Source: an uncultured Clostridium sp.
GTDB lineage: Bacteria > Bacillota > Clostridia > Clostridiales > Clostridiaceae
Direction of reading: 5' to 3'
Assembly: GCF_900769625.1 (NCBI RefSeq)
Contig: NZ_CAAGHK010000011.1
Span: 1-64,000, forward strand
DNA: 64,000 bases
Shown here: piece after piece, positions 37,397 through 47,309 of the stretch
Layout: every line of letters starts with the position of its first letter
Position numbering within the stretch: position 1 is the first letter of the stretch
Position numbers and translations under genes: made by a program
The notes under the pieces: model-generated
The model's input: only the letters and a program-made list of their open reading frames with translations
What the model was told of the DNA's origin: nothing
The model's database searches: none

Positions 37397-37630
37397 CTAT
37401 TCTTCTAATAAACTAAGAATTTCCTCAACTGATTTTTTAACTTCCTTAGGCAGTTTGTCGAGTTCACGCTGTCTCTGGACATCATTATTAATCTGTGCTA
37501 TCTGCAGAACCTTGCTCTGAAGTCCTGGAATTTTATTGAGATTTGTAACCGCTTCATTAAATTTATTTGCAAATTTAGGATCATTCTGTATTTTCTGCTG
37601 AACCTTGACTATCAATTGATATGGATTCAT
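37397..37630 (-). CDS. Conserved-looking hypothetical protein, 77 aa
   Basis: Hydrophilic, predicted all-helical (NPYQLIVKVQQKIQNDPKF, then NNDVQRQRELDKLPKEVKK). No Cys, no membrane segment. AGGAGG lies before the ATG. Closed by the hairpin at 37331. Helical repeats recall small cytosolic or spore-associated proteins of clostridia, but I do not recognise the family. Confidence 0.65.
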   Translation of the reverse strand: MNPYQLIVKVQQKIQNDPKFANKFNEAVTNLNKIPGLQSKVLQIAQINNDVQRQRELDKLPKEVKKSVEEILSLLEE

Positions 37631-37710
37631 TATATGTCCTCCTGAAGAACCTTATTTCTTATAATTTATTCTATTCATTGAATGTATAAATGTTCATATA
37701 AAATTTATAA

Positions 37711-37755
37711 AATATAAAACACTTTATAATCAATGTAAACATCGACTATAAAGTG
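37711..37755 (-). terminator. Terminator after the isochorismatase-like gene
   Basis: A 17-bp stem (37720-37736 with 37739-37755; two G-U pairs on the minus strand) is followed by TTTTATATTTT. The plus strand also reads into CATTTTTC. Confidence 0.75.
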
Positions 37756-37765
37756 CATTTTTCTT

Positions 37766-38284
37766 TTATATATAAGCCACGCCAAATCCTTTTAATTTAC
37801 GTCTTAATTTAACAAGCTTTTCTTCATTGACAGCTGCTGTCGCACTGCGCAGCACACTGACTTTAAGTCCAAGTTCTACACCACCCTTAGCAGTTGCTGA
37901 TACCGCTCCACATGCATCACAGCCCACAATTTCTATTTCACTGATATCATTTTCTTTGATGAATCTTACTAAATTATTATTCTTAAAAGAATTTGTACTT
38001 TGTTTTTCAAAATAATTCTCTGATACTATTTTTATCTTTTCACTTATCTTTGCACCTTCACTTCCAGCAATTCCGTAACCGATAAATTTTCGATTGATAT
38101 AACTGCTTGGAAGCACATGTGAAACATAAATCACTTCATCATGCCTCTCATAATATGATGCTATCAACTCATTAATATTGCCTATCGTGTCATCAATGTC
38201 GTTCTCATAATCAAACTTCTTCTTACTCCGCTGCTCCCCAATAAAATCATCCTGAGCATCAATAACTAAAAGTGCTTTTTTCAT
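37766..38284 (-). CDS. Isochorismatase-family cysteine hydrolase
   Basis: 172 aa. The catalytic triad of the family is present: Asp9 (VIDAQDDF), Lys94 (YFEKQSTNSF) and Cys125 (GCDACGAVSATA). A cis-peptide region precedes the Cys as usual. Members hydrolyse amides such as nicotinamide or N-carbamoyl compounds. Nicotinamidase-type metal ligands are not evident, so the substrate is unknown. GGGAAGG precedes the ATG. Apparently monocistronic. Confidence 0.87.
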   Translation of the reverse strand: MKKALLVIDAQDDFIGEQRSKKKFDYENDIDDTIGNINELIASYYERHDEVIYVSHVLPSSYINRKFIGYGIAGSEGAKISEKIKIVSENYFEKQSTNSFKNNNLVRFIKENDISEIEIVGCDACGAVSATAKGGVELGLKVSVLRSATAAVNEEKLVKLRRKLKGFGVAYI

Positions 38285-38649
38285 TTACCTTCCCCATTTT
38301 CTTTACAAATATTATAAGTATATTAATTATATGACTAACTAATAAACTTAATTCGAAAAATACATAAATTTTATAAAAAAATCTATTTATTTTTAAGCAG
38401 AATATTTATTATAAACTATTAATAAAATGCCTTGTTTATATTTTATATTAGTTTCATTTTTTGTCAATGTGAATTTTTATTCACAATTTAATGAAAAAGT
38501 TAAACGCTTTAACTTATCTCTTCCGATATATTATTTTCTTTTAATTTCTATAATTATCCTTCCTGCGCTGGATGCAGCTTTTCAAATACCATTACCACTC
38601 TCTGTATGCTTTCATTTGGTGATATATATTCAACATTCCCGTATTTTAC
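38285..38649. other. Intergenic region downstream of the thioester-domain gene
   Basis: No supported gene. On the minus strand, the frame after the stop of the thioester-domain gene stays open for another 30 codons (VKYGNVEYISPNESIQRVV), then stops. This may be the remnant of a longer protein. Confidence 0.4.
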
Positions 38650-39123
38650 TTACTTGTTCTGCGCCATGCCTCTTGAATATATTGTTTTTATTGCATTTAA
38701 AACTGCCATGTTGTTGCTCTTTATTTTACTGACATCATAACCTTCAAGACATATCCAGATTGCTATCTGAGTTGCAAAATATGCATCATTTTCATTTGAC
38801 AAATTGAGTTCTTCAAATGATACATTAGGATATCCATTGGTTATTATTCCATCCACTTCTTTATTTAGCTTGTCATCTCTCCTGAAAACTTCACCTGATG
38901 GATAGCTCTGATCTATTTCAAGACAATATACAACCTCATCTCTTCCTTCTGCTTTTATCTTACTGGCACTTAAATTATAATCCCCACACTGGACAGTATT
39001 AATTCTATCCTTAGTTGATTTTACTATAATTTCATCAGGTATAGTTATCTTATCTGCACCATAAGCTGAAACCATACTGTTTAGAATAGTGGAAAGGATA
39101 ATAAAAAAGCTTATTATTTTCAT
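38650..39123 (-). CDS. Secreted thioester-domain (TED) protein, possibly truncated
   Basis: 157 aa from the ATG after ATAGGAGG. A signal peptide (about 1-22, cleaved near SAYG-A) is followed by a domain with VVYCLEIDQ and later ATQIAIWI. In Gram-positive thioester adhesins the Cys of YCLE (here Cys67) and the Gln of TQxAIW (Gln119) form an internal thioester that bonds covalently to host or surface targets. Such proteins normally continue into Cna-B repeats and an LPxTG anchor. Here the frame stops soon after the domain, and similar-looking sequence follows the stop. It is either a minimal secreted TED or a truncated adhesin. Confidence 0.65.
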   Translation of the reverse strand: MKIISFFIILSTILNSMVSAYGADKITIPDEIIVKSTKDRINTVQCGDYNLSASKIKAEGRDEVVYCLEIDQSYPSGEVFRRDDKLNKEVDGIITNGYPNVSFEELNLSNENDAYFATQIAIWICLEGYDVSKIKSNNMAVLNAIKTIYSRGMAQNK

Positions 39124-39400
39124 AATAATTCCTCCTATAATTCCTTTTTCCACACTAGTTTTTCTAAAATATATGCTTATATATTCATAGTTCCAAATAT
39201 AATTCTAGGGTTTCTAATATTTCATATATGAGGTTTATTCAGACTGCATAAAGGCTGTATAAGACTATATCTCATCTAAAAATTTATCTATACATTACTC
39301 ATAAGATACTGCTTTTCGCATTTAATAACTTCTAGTAAAATCTCGGCACTTCTCACTATATCATTATTTAATATTGATACTTATTATTCTGCAAATAAAG
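39124..39400. other. Upstream region of the thioester-domain gene
   Basis: About 280 nt without a gene or recognised regulatory element. Confidence 0.3.
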
Positions 39401-39442
39401 TCAAGCCATGAATATCAGTTTATGATAACTAATATTCATGAC
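39397..39442 (-). terminator. Terminator after the exonuclease III gene
   Basis: A 16-bp stem with two G-U pairs (39405-39420 with 39427-39442) is followed on the minus strand by TTGACTTTATTT. Confidence 0.6.
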
Positions 39443-39476
39443 TTTTCTTCTATAATAAAACATATTAATTATTATT

Positions 39477-40241
39477 TTATAAATCTATATCTAATTCTAC
39501 TGGACAGTGGTCAGACCCTTCAACAGTTGTATGTATTTTAGCATCCTTAAGCTTATCATTTAAAGATTCTGATGTAAGGAAATAGTCAATTCTCCATCCT
39601 GCATTGTTTTCTCTTGCATTGAATCTGTAAGACCACCATGAATATATGCCTTCAGCATCTGGATAAAAATATCTGAATGTATCAGTAAATCCAACATTTA
39701 AAAGTTCTGTCATCTTGCTTCTTTCCTGATCGCTGAATCCAGCATTTTTTCTATTACTCGCTGGATTCTTAAGATCAATTTCATTGTGTGCAACATTTAA
39801 ATCGCCACAGACAATCACCGGCTTATTTTTTTCAAGTTCCTTAAGATGTTCCCTGAAAACATCTTCCCATACCATTCGATACTCTATTCTGGCAAGTCCC
39901 TGCTGAGAATTTGGAGTATATACATTTACAAGATAAAAATTTTCATATTCCAGAGTTAAAACTCTGCCTTCATTATCATGTTCCTCAATTCCAAGACCCT
40001 TCTTCACGCTTATCGGCTCTTCCTTACTGAAAACAGCAGTTCCTGAATATCCTTTTTTGACTGCATAATTCCAATAGTCATGATATCCCTCAAGTTCAAG
40101 ATCTATCTGTCCCTCCTGAAGTTTTGTCTCCTGAATGCAGAATATATCTGCATCCATTTCTTTAAAATAATCTAAAAATCCTTTTTTGACACATGCTCTC
40201 AGACCATTTACATTCCACGAAATAAGTTTTTTCAAAGTCAT
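39477..40241 (-). CDS. xth: Exodeoxyribonuclease III (Xth/ExoA, AP endonuclease)
   Basis: Repairs abasic sites and digests DNA 3'-5'. The 254 aa protein has the EEP fold with KLISWNVNGLRA (Asn), IFCIQETKLQ (metal-binding Glu), the Tyr of VNVYTPNSQ, VICGDLNVAHNEID (Asp and Asn), and the C-terminal GSDHCPVELDI (Asp-His). ATG 40241 is chosen after GGGAG. A TTG three codons on, giving MKKLISW, has better spacing and may be the true start. Confidence 0.93.
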   Translation of the reverse strand: MTLKKLISWNVNGLRACVKKGFLDYFKEMDADIFCIQETKLQEGQIDLELEGYHDYWNYAVKKGYSGTAVFSKEEPISVKKGLGIEEHDNEGRVLTLEYENFYLVNVYTPNSQQGLARIEYRMVWEDVFREHLKELEKNKPVIVCGDLNVAHNEIDLKNPASNRKNAGFSDQERSKMTELLNVGFTDTFRYFYPDAEGIYSWWSYRFNARENNAGWRIDYFLTSESLNDKLKDAKIHTTVEGSDHCPVELDIDL

Positions 40242-40268
40242 CAATCTCCCTGCTAAAATTTATTGCTG

Positions 40269-41711
40269 TTAACGAAATACATATCTATTTTTAATATTTC
40301 TATATGCTTCCCTGAAATCTTCCATAGTCACAATTGTATCTATTCCGTTTTCTTCCGGCTCTTCTGCCTTAGTAAATGCACTTATATGGTGCTTTTCTTC
40401 ACATACAGCTTCTCTATCTGTTTCATTGCTGTCATTTTCAGTTTCAGTAAATTCACATTCATCTGTCTTACTATCCTCATCTTCCTCAGCAGCTATCTCT
40501 TTTTCTGCATTAATAACTATTAATTTTGGTGCTGTTTTTTCTGCTATCTCGTCATCTTCACTGTCAAGGAATAAATCTGGCAATTCTTCTGATTCCCCTA
40601 CAAAGTCCTCTTCTGATTTTTCTTCAGCTTCCTTTTCATCATAAACCACAGATTTTATTAATTCTTCCTGTTTGTCATTCTTTTCTTTTTCAGCTCTTTC
40701 GATAGCATTTACTGCTGCCATAAATATTATGTCCTTAATATCAGCTCCTGATACTTTCGTAAATTCCTTTGCAAGAACTTCTGAATCAACACCTTCTTCA
40801 AGCGGAAGCTTTTCTGGAATGTGTACATCAAATATTGCCTTTCTTCCCTTTTCATCAGGAATTTTAAATTCAACACTGGCAAGAATTCTTCTCTTGAATG
40901 CTTCATCATAATTTTCTAAAAGATTTGTTGTGAAAATTACAACGCCGGAGAATTTTTCAAGTTCTAAAAGCATCACACTTCTTGTTATATTTACTCCGTA
41001 ATCAGCAGACTGAGTTATATTAGTAAGACGCTTTCCTAAAAATGAATCTGCTTCTTCAAAAACAAGTATTGCATCATCAGCACTTGCTTTTTCAAAAGCC
41101 TTTTTTATATTCTTAGGTGTCTGTCCAACATACTTCGATTCAAGATTGGCATAATTGATTGAGTAAATCTTTTTGCCAAGATATTTGCCGACTGCTTCTG
41201 CTGCCATGCTCTTTCCAGTCCCTGGTGCTCCAAAGAAGTTGAATATTACTGGTCTGTTGCTGCCATAACTATCTTTGAATCCCCACTGTCTGTATATTAC
41301 ATTTTCGTATTTCTTTATATTTAAAGCAGTAATTATCTGCTTTTTCTCTTTTTCTTCAATATAAACATCCTCAAGGCTGTATCTTGGTTCATATACATCC
41401 ATGAATTCATCATTGAAAACTGTTTCCTTTAGGTCTTCTTTTTCTTCCTTATTCATCAATTCTTCAATTTTGCTTTCATCATTTGCAATAAGAATTCTTT
41501 TACTGCTTGGATTATATCTTGAACTGTTAGCTTCACAGGCTCTGTTTACATCACTAAATAACTTGTCTACTTTTTCTTCATCAAGGAGAATATCATGACC
41601 ATCAACTTTTTTATATTTCGCATCAAGAATTGTTATTCTTGCATTTTTATACTTTCGTGTAATACTTTTTCTGACTACATTGTCTTTCCCTAAACTGCTA
41701 ATTCCAAACAT
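40269..41711 (-). CDS. AAA+ ATPase with a variant Walker B and an acidic C-terminal insert
   Basis: 480 aa. N-terminal region of about 150 residues, then an AAA+ module: Walker A GAPGTGKS (161-168), pore-like loop SKYVGQ (192-197), Walker B ILVFEEAD (215-222), sensor 1 FTTN (260-263), and arginines 274-275. The first acidic residue of Walker B is Glu where Asp is usual. Residues 350-455 are an acidic, low-complexity insert, very rich in Glu and Asp, before a final helix MEDFREAYRNIKNRY. The module resembles FtsH/spastin-like remodelling ATPases. No signal peptide or membrane helix. TAAGGAAGG precedes the ATG. Its partners are unknown. Confidence 0.82.
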   Translation of the reverse strand: MFGISSLGKDNVVRKSITRKYKNARITILDAKYKKVDGHDILLDEEKVDKLFSDVNRACEANSSRYNPSSKRILIANDESKIEELMNKEEKEDLKETVFNDEFMDVYEPRYSLEDVYIEEKEKKQIITALNIKKYENVIYRQWGFKDSYGSNRPVIFNFFGAPGTGKSMAAEAVGKYLGKKIYSINYANLESKYVGQTPKNIKKAFEKASADDAILVFEEADSFLGKRLTNITQSADYGVNITRSVMLLELEKFSGVVIFTTNLLENYDEAFKRRILASVEFKIPDEKGRKAIFDVHIPEKLPLEEGVDSEVLAKEFTKVSGADIKDIIFMAAVNAIERAEKEKNDKQEELIKSVVYDEKEAEEKSEEDFVGESEELPDLFLDSEDDEIAEKTAPKLIVINAEKEIAAEEDEDSKTDECEFTETENDSNETDREAVCEEKHHISAFTKAEEPEENGIDTIVTMEDFREAYRNIKNRYVFR

Positions 41712-41825
41712 ATTTATACCTTCCTTAAATACAATAATTATAATTCAATAATCCTATCCAACAAACTGAAATTGAGTAATACTTCTTATCTGGCAATTAC
41801 CAATTTGTAAATTTCAGCGCTATCT

Positions 41826-41918
41826 ATATATAGTTCAATTAACAATTGACAATTTTGTTGAAAATCCTTAAAGAATTTTTTTACTACTATGCAAACTATT
41901 ATTAGAACATATATATAA
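41826..41918 (+). repeat. Dispersed intergenic repeat, copy A
   Basis: Reads TATAGTTCAATTAACAATTG, then ACAATTTTGTTGAAAATCC, TTAAAGAATTTTTTTAC, TACTATGCAAACTATTATT, AGAACATATATATAATT. It matches copy C (61809, opposite strand) closely and B (50848) and D (21531) less well. A short A/T hairpin around AAAATCCTT..AAGAATTTT sits in the middle. Confidence 0.75.
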
Positions 41919-41974
41919 TTATTATGTCACATTTATGTAAAAATGCGCAATACTATATAAAAAATTAAAGAAAA

Positions 41975-42019
41975 TTGTAATAAAAATTGTGCTTAGCAAT
42001 TATAATCCAAGCACAATTT
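41975..42019 (-). terminator. Distal tandem terminator of the YgiQ gene
   Basis: An 11-bp stem AAATTGTGCTT (41984-41994) with AAGCACAATTT (42009-42019) is followed on the minus strand by TTTATTACAATTTTC. Confidence 0.6.
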
Positions 42020-42040
42020 ACAGAAACAAATGTATATTTT

Positions 42041-42088
42041 AAAAAGCTGTAAAACAAAAATCATTTCTAGTTTTATCTTACAGCTTTT
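42041..42088 (-). terminator. Proximal terminator of the YgiQ gene
   Basis: AAAAGCTGTAA (42042-42052) pairs with TTACAGCTTTT (42078-42088), right after the YgiQ stop, with a TTTTTAAAA tail on the minus strand. The arms are bidirectional. Confidence 0.65.
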
Positions 42089-42093
42089 ACATT

Positions 42094-44037
42094 TTATCTT
42101 CTTTTGCTATTTTTACTACCTTTAATAGATTTCTTTGAATTATTCTTATCTCTATTCTTTAGATTTCTAGCTGAACTTCCTCTGCCATTTTCGTTCTTTC
42201 TTCTTGAGCTCTTAAATTTCTCAGTCTGCCTATTATTTTTCTTTTTATCCCTTATAAGACACTTAGGACCATCGCCTATAAGATCGGTTCTTCCTGCTTG
42301 TTTAAGAGCTTCATACACCAAATCATAGAATTTGGGATTTCTATACTGAAGAAGTGCTCTCTGCATAGCCTTTTCATGCTTGCTCTTTGGAACATAAACT
42401 TCCTTCATTGTTAATGGATCTATTCCTGTATAATATATTGTAGTTGAAGGTGTACCTGGAGTAGGATAAAAATCCTGAACCTGTTCTGGATGATATTTAA
42501 TATCCCTTAAATATTCAGCAAGTTCAACTGCACACTCCAATGTGCTTCCTGGATGAGAAGACATTAAATAAGGTACTATGTATTGTTTTTTACCAATTTT
42601 CTTTGTTATCTTATTGAACTTATCCACAAATTTATTGTATGTATCTCCGCTTGGCTTACCCATATACTTTAAAACCTGTGCTGAAACATGTTCTGGTGCA
42701 ACTTTAAGCTGGCCGCTTACATGATGTTCAACAAGTTCCTTAAAGAATGTATCATCCTTATCTGCCATTATGTAATCATATCTCAATCCTGAACGTACGA
42801 AAGCTTTTTTAACTCCCGGTACTTCCCTGATACTTCTTAATAAATCTAAGTATTCAGTATGATCGACATCCATATTTCCACATACGCTTGGCGATAAACA
42901 TTCCTTTCCTTTACATGCACCAAATGCTAACTGTCTGTCACAGGCAGGTTTTCTAAAGTTAGCAGTTGGTCCGCCGACATCATGTATGTATCCTTTAAAA
43001 TCAGGCAGACTGGTAATTCCTTCTACTTCTTTTAAAATAGATTCCTTACTTCTGCTTTGTACAACTCTTCCTTGATGAAGTGTTATCGCACAGAATTTAC
43101 AGTCTCCAAAACATCCTCTTGAACTTACTGTACTGAACTTAACTTCCTCAATTGCCGCAATTCCACCATCCTTTTCATATATAGGATGATAATTTTTCAT
43201 ATATGGAAGATCATAAACTTCATCAAGTTCCTCTCTGTTTAATGGCGGCTGCGGGATATTCTGAACCATATATTTATTTCCATATTTCTGAACTAATATA
43301 TTTCCCCTTACAGAATCCTGCTCCTGATATTCAATTTTACTTGACAAAGCATATTTCTTCTTATCAGTTGTAACTTCTTTATAAGATGGAAGCTCAATAT
43401 AATCTTGTACATAATCAAGATTATCTGCAAGATAGCAAGTTCCTTTTACATAATTTATATCTCTTGCCCTTACTCCGTTTTTAAGCCCTTCTGCTATTTC
43501 AACAATTGGCTTTTCACCCATCCCATAAATTAAAAGATCGGCATTGCTGTCTAATAGTATTGATTTTCTCACTTTGTTTTCCCAGTAATCATAATGAGCA
43601 AATCTTCTAAGGCTAGCTTCAACACCACCAATTACTATATCTATATCTTTATATGCTTCCCTTATTTTATTACAATAAACAATAGTTGCATAATCCGGTC
43701 TAAGTCCCATTTTTCCGCCTGGAGAATACATATCCTTTTCTCTTCTTCTCTTGCTTACAGTATAGTGATTAACCATAGAATCCATATTTCCTGCATTTAC
43801 TAAAAATGCATACTTAGGACGCCCAAGTCTTTTAAAATCATAGATATTTTTCCAATCAGGCTGTGGAATTATTCCTACTTTATATCCATGATATTCAAGA
43901 ACTCTAGATATTATTGCTGTACCAAAGCTGTGATGGTCAATATATGCATCACCAGTTACAATTATAAAATCACACTGATTCCATCCTCTTTTTTCCATAT
44001 CTCTTTTACTTATTGGCAGAAAACTATTTTCACTCAT
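42094..44037 (-). CDS. YgiQ-family radical SAM protein
   Basis: 647 aa. The N-terminal domain ([21 protein letters not shown]) precedes a radical SAM domain with the cluster motif [18 protein letters not shown] (CxxxCxxC). Later come an extra cysteine-rich segment, [20 protein letters not shown], and [20 protein letters not shown] highly basic tail ([18 protein letters not shown], ending SKNSKRR) suggests nucleic acid contact. Function of the family is not established. The ATG follows TAGGTGAAG. Monocistronic with tandem terminators. Confidence 0.93.
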   Translation of the reverse strand: MSENSFLPISKRDMEKRGWNQCDFIIVTGDAYIDHHSFGTAIISRVLEYHGYKVGIIPQPDWKNIYDFKRLGRPKYAFLVNAGNMDSMVNHYTVSKRRREKDMYSPGGKMGLRPDYATIVYCNKIREAYKDIDIVIGGVEASLRRFAHYDYWENKVRKSILLDSNADLLIYGMGEKPIVEIAEGLKNGVRARDINYVKGTCYLADNLDYVQDYIELPSYKEVTTDKKKYALSSKIEYQEQDSVRGNILVQKYGNKYMVQNIPQPPLNREELDEVYDLPYMKNYHPIYEKDGGIAAIEEVKFSTVSSRGCFGDCKFCAITLHQGRVVQSRSKESILKEVEGITSLPDFKGYIHDVGGPTANFRKPACDRQLAFGACKGKECLSPSVCGNMDVDHTEYLDLLRSIREVPGVKKAFVRSGLRYDYIMADKDDTFFKELVEHHVSGQLKVAPEHVSAQVLKYMGKPSGDTYNKFVDKFNKITKKIGKKQYIVPYLMSSHPGSTLECAVELAEYLRDIKYHPEQVQDFYPTPGTPSTTIYYTGIDPLTMKEVYVPKSKHEKAMQRALLQYRNPKFYDLVYEALKQAGRTDLIGDGPKCLIRDKKKNNRQTEKFKSSRRKNENGRGSSARNLKNRDKNNSKKSIKGSKNSKRR

Positions 44038-44268
44038 TATTTCTTCACCTACTTAATCTTTAAGTATTTTTATTATCTATTCAATCTTAAATTACTATAA
44101 TAATTAATAATCTTCCAAGTACTCATAATAGTGTATATTGTTTCATTATTTCAGTCAAGAAATTATTATATTAAAGATATCTACAATGAATATTATTTTT
44201 TCAATGTCAAGTTATGTTAATCTGAATATTATATAATATATAACTTTTTTATATAAGGAGTGAATATT

Positions 44269-45327
44269 ATGGGTAATATTATTACAAAATCCAATACCTT
44301 ATTTAATGTAAAAATAAATAATACTCCATCAACTAATTACACTGCTACAGATCAAACAATTACAATTTCAGCTGATAATAACCCTAACATTATTCCAGCC
44401 GGAACCTTAGAAAAAGAAACAAACTTTGCTGTATCAAATGATCCTAAACAAATTCCAGATAATATAGTTCCAGGTAAAATAACAGTAAAAATCAAGAAAA
44501 CTGACCTATCTCCAGATACTAATTTCTTAGGATTAAGACTTTCTGCTGATTCTGCACAAGGAAATTTCACTTTTAAAGTTACTAATGAAGAATTTGATAA
44601 CACAACTAAACCTGTACCATCAAAGAATTCTGCTGTAATAAATGATTTTGCATGGGCAACTGTAAATATTGCAGCTTTAACTGCAGATATTACAGAAACA
44701 GACTTTGTTCTTATTCCTGTTGAAATAAACTATACCGGAACCTCTCAAAATGTTTCTGCTACTTTCTATGTTGATATATATACAGCAGATAATACTACTA
44801 GTGGTACTATTTCAGCTGTAACTACAATTTCAGAAACTGATGATACAGTCCCTCAATCAATCACAATAACTTCATACACTGCTGCAATGACATCTTCACT
44901 TATGGCAGCTGTTCCTACTGCATTAACAGTTTCAAAACTTTCATTCTATAAAAATGATCCAATAGCATTAAAAACTGGTTTTACAACAACTACTGGTGAT
45001 GGATATAAACCTGCTGTAAAGCTTATTCTTACAAGCACTATAACTTCCAATATAACTCCAGTAACTCTATATGCTTCAATTATCGGAGATGCTACAGATA
45101 TAAATGATCTTGAAGCTGGTATAATTGATGGTAAAGTTATAAAAGTAGATGATTTCGAATCTCTTCCTGCAGATGTTGAATATACTTCTGGTGGCGATAC
45201 TGTTAAAATTACCATGGATAATACTGCTGGTACCTTCAAAGATTTATTCACTGGTACCGATTCAACTTTACCAAAATCAGATGTATATATTTATATAATT
45301 GGAAAAGTTGTTGGACTTGGTGCTTAA
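44269..45327 (+). CDS. Unrecognised beta-rich protein, 352 aa
   Basis: ATG chosen because AAGGAG lies 8 nt before it. The translation is MGNIITKSNTLFNVKINN onward, extremely rich in Thr, Asp, Ala, Ile and Val. It has no Cys and only one Trp. Alternating polar and hydrophobic residues throughout suggest a beta-sandwich chain. There is no signal peptide, membrane segment, LPxTG or known motif. Two weakly similar halves both contain V-K-I-T-like strands and D-x-T loops. It is convergent with the glycine-rich gene and closed by a terminator. A surface or spore-layer structural protein fits the composition, but this is inference. Confidence 0.7.
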   Translation: MGNIITKSNTLFNVKINNTPSTNYTATDQTITISADNNPNIIPAGTLEKETNFAVSNDPKQIPDNIVPGKITVKIKKTDLSPDTNFLGLRLSADSAQGNFTFKVTNEEFDNTTKPVPSKNSAVINDFAWATVNIAALTADITETDFVLIPVEINYTGTSQNVSATFYVDIYTADNTTSGTISAVTTISETDDTVPQSITITSYTAAMTSSLMAAVPTALTVSKLSFYKNDPIALKTGFTTTTGDGYKPAVKLILTSTITSNITPVTLYASIIGDATDINDLEAGIIDGKVIKVDDFESLPADVEYTSGGDTVKITMDNTAGTFKDLFTGTDSTLPKSDVYIYIIGKVVGLGA

Positions 45328-45351
45328 CTCCAGATATTAATTTATATTTTT

Positions 45352-45379
45352 AGGGGAAGTTTTTCAGTTTCCCCTTTTT
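45352..45379 (+). terminator. Terminator of the 352-aa gene
   Basis: AGGGGAA (45352-45358) with TTTCCCCT (45368-45375), then TTTTG. Confidence 0.8.
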
Positions 45380-45437
45380 GAATATGTGTCAATATTTTCA
45401 AGTAAACTTTAAAAATTTCCTTATCTTTATATAATAA

Positions 45438-47240
45438 TTACACTTGTGAAATTATTGGTATTCCACTTTTTACATATGCAGCAACATAGCTATTTACTAT
45501 GAGATTCATATTAGCACTTCCAATCAGTAAATCTGGTTTACTAATATCATATTTAGACTGAATGATAACATTTTCTATATTAATGCTGCTTTCAAAAATG
45601 TGCATAATATTTAAATTATTAATTTTTATTGGAATATTTTTACTTGATGTATCTACAACCTTTTTTGCATATGACAAATCACTATTATATAATGTAAAAT
45701 TCATTACTCCACTTAAATTAATATATCCAAAATGCGGAGTAGACTTAGATAATACATCTATTGATTTTACTGAAACTCCTGGTAATCCTTTAATCTCTTC
45801 ACCATTATTATCAATACCTACTCCACCATCTCCAGTCATACCTTGATTCATTTGTATCTTTGGTGAGATTGTCATATTTGTTATACCATATCCAATAATA
45901 TTAGAACCGTTGCTTCCACCACTTGCTGGTAAATCTACTCCTTGAAATTCTCTTAGTGTATCAATATCTAATTCTCCACTATCTACATATGCTTTTGGGC
46001 TTCCTCCAGTTCCTCCGCTTCCAGAAGTTAATTTTGAACTTCCAATAGATACATTGGAAGGATCATGCCCGAGATTTATTACATCACCTCCACTTCCCCC
46101 CTTACTAGATTCTATCGAAAAAGTATCTATATTTACTGTATTCCCACTATTTCCACCATTTCCTCCAACTGCTTTTACATTATCTCCAATAATTAACACA
46201 TTGCTGATTCCTGTACTACCAGTAAATGCTAAAGCATTTCCACCATCCCCCCCAAAAACAGGCAGGTTAGCATTATCAACACCAAGACTTGTACCATTGC
46301 CACCAGTCAAAACAGCATTACCCAAAATATTAACAGTACCACTAACAACTGTAACTGCATCCCCTCCATTTCCTCCTGTTCTCATATCAGTCATAGATCC
46401 TCCTGGAGATGTATCATTTATAAGGCCACCTTTTCCGCCTTCTGCATTGAGGCTTATAACTGTATTACTGCACTTTTCAACTAGAAGAATTCCTTCTGCT
46501 CCAACACTTATTCCTGCACCTCCATTTCCTGCAGTCCTGCTATTAACATTTCCAGTATCGCAGTTCTGACCAGTTCCTCCTTTTGCATTTACTTCAATAT
46601 TGCATTTTATTATTATAGAAGATTTTCCTATTGTATTCTGAATGAACCCTATTCCCTGTGCTCCATCTATTGCCGTTGATAAACCCGGCTCATTAGGTAG
46701 AGCGCCATTTCCACCAATAGCATTTATAGTTCCATCACCTGAAAAAATTAAATGTCCTCCAAAATTAATGACTTGATTATTACCTATAGCAGCATTTCTT
46801 ATACCTCCCTTTACACTCAAAACACTAGCAGAATCTTTTCCTGTTATCTCAATTGTCTGACCATTAGTAACTAAAATCCCTACATTCTCATTACTGACAA
46901 CTTTATTTATTCCCTGAAAACTTATTGTATTTTTATAAACTGGTACTGGACTGCTTACTCCTCTTAAATCTATCCCTATTGATTTGTCAGAATTAATGTT
47001 TACATTATTTAGTGTTACTGTAAGATCATTTGTACGTAACTCTCTCGCTACTATTCTAAAACCATATTCCTTATCTGGAATACTGGATATAAAATTTATA
47101 TTTTCCAGTAACGCTGGCAGCTCTATCACTTCTGTAACTCCAAGATCATCAGTATAATCATCCAGGTTAATTACTACGTCATAAATCCCTTGTTCTATTT
47201 GCTGATTTATTACAGTATTTATATAATTTAAATGTTTCAT
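45438..47240 (-). CDS. Glycine-rich GGxGG repeat protein, probable beta-helix, 600 aa
   Basis: The first 130 residues form an Ile/Val/Asn-rich beta region. Residues about 145-430 hold at least ten GGxGG-type turns (GGNGALPN, GNGGAG, GGKGG, GGNGGDA, GGDGGNA, GGNGGNSG, GGSGGD, GSGGTGG) spaced about 15-40 apart, each after a short run of V/I strands. That spacing suggests a right-handed parallel beta-helix with Gly-rich turns. The last 150 residues are again Ile/Asn-rich. No signal peptide or anchor is visible. AAAGGAG precedes the ATG. It lies 69 nt after the 155-aa gene and probably shares its transcript. Surface coat or filament material is an inference. Confidence 0.72.
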   Translation of the reverse strand: MKHLNYINTVINQQIEQGIYDVVINLDDYTDDLGVTEVIELPALLENINFISSIPDKEYGFRIVARELRTNDLTVTLNNVNINSDKSIGIDLRGVSSPVPVYKNTISFQGINKVVSNENVGILVTNGQTIEITGKDSASVLSVKGGIRNAAIGNNQVINFGGHLIFSGDGTINAIGGNGALPNEPGLSTAIDGAQGIGFIQNTIGKSSIIIKCNIEVNAKGGTGQNCDTGNVNSRTAGNGGAGISVGAEGILLVEKCSNTVISLNAEGGKGGLINDTSPGGSMTDMRTGGNGGDAVTVVSGTVNILGNAVLTGGNGTSLGVDNANLPVFGGDGGNALAFTGSTGISNVLIIGDNVKAVGGNGGNSGNTVNIDTFSIESSKGGSGGDVINLGHDPSNVSIGSSKLTSGSGGTGGSPKAYVDSGELDIDTLREFQGVDLPASGGSNGSNIIGYGITNMTISPKIQMNQGMTGDGGVGIDNNGEEIKGLPGVSVKSIDVLSKSTPHFGYINLSGVMNFTLYNSDLSYAKKVVDTSSKNIPIKINNLNIMHIFESSINIENVIIQSKYDISKPDLLIGSANMNLIVNSYVAAYVKSGIPIISQV

Positions 47241-47309
47241 ACTTCTCCTTTCTAAATAAAACAGCTTAACCTGCCTTATTTAAAATTCAATTAGCAATAT
47301 ACTATAATA

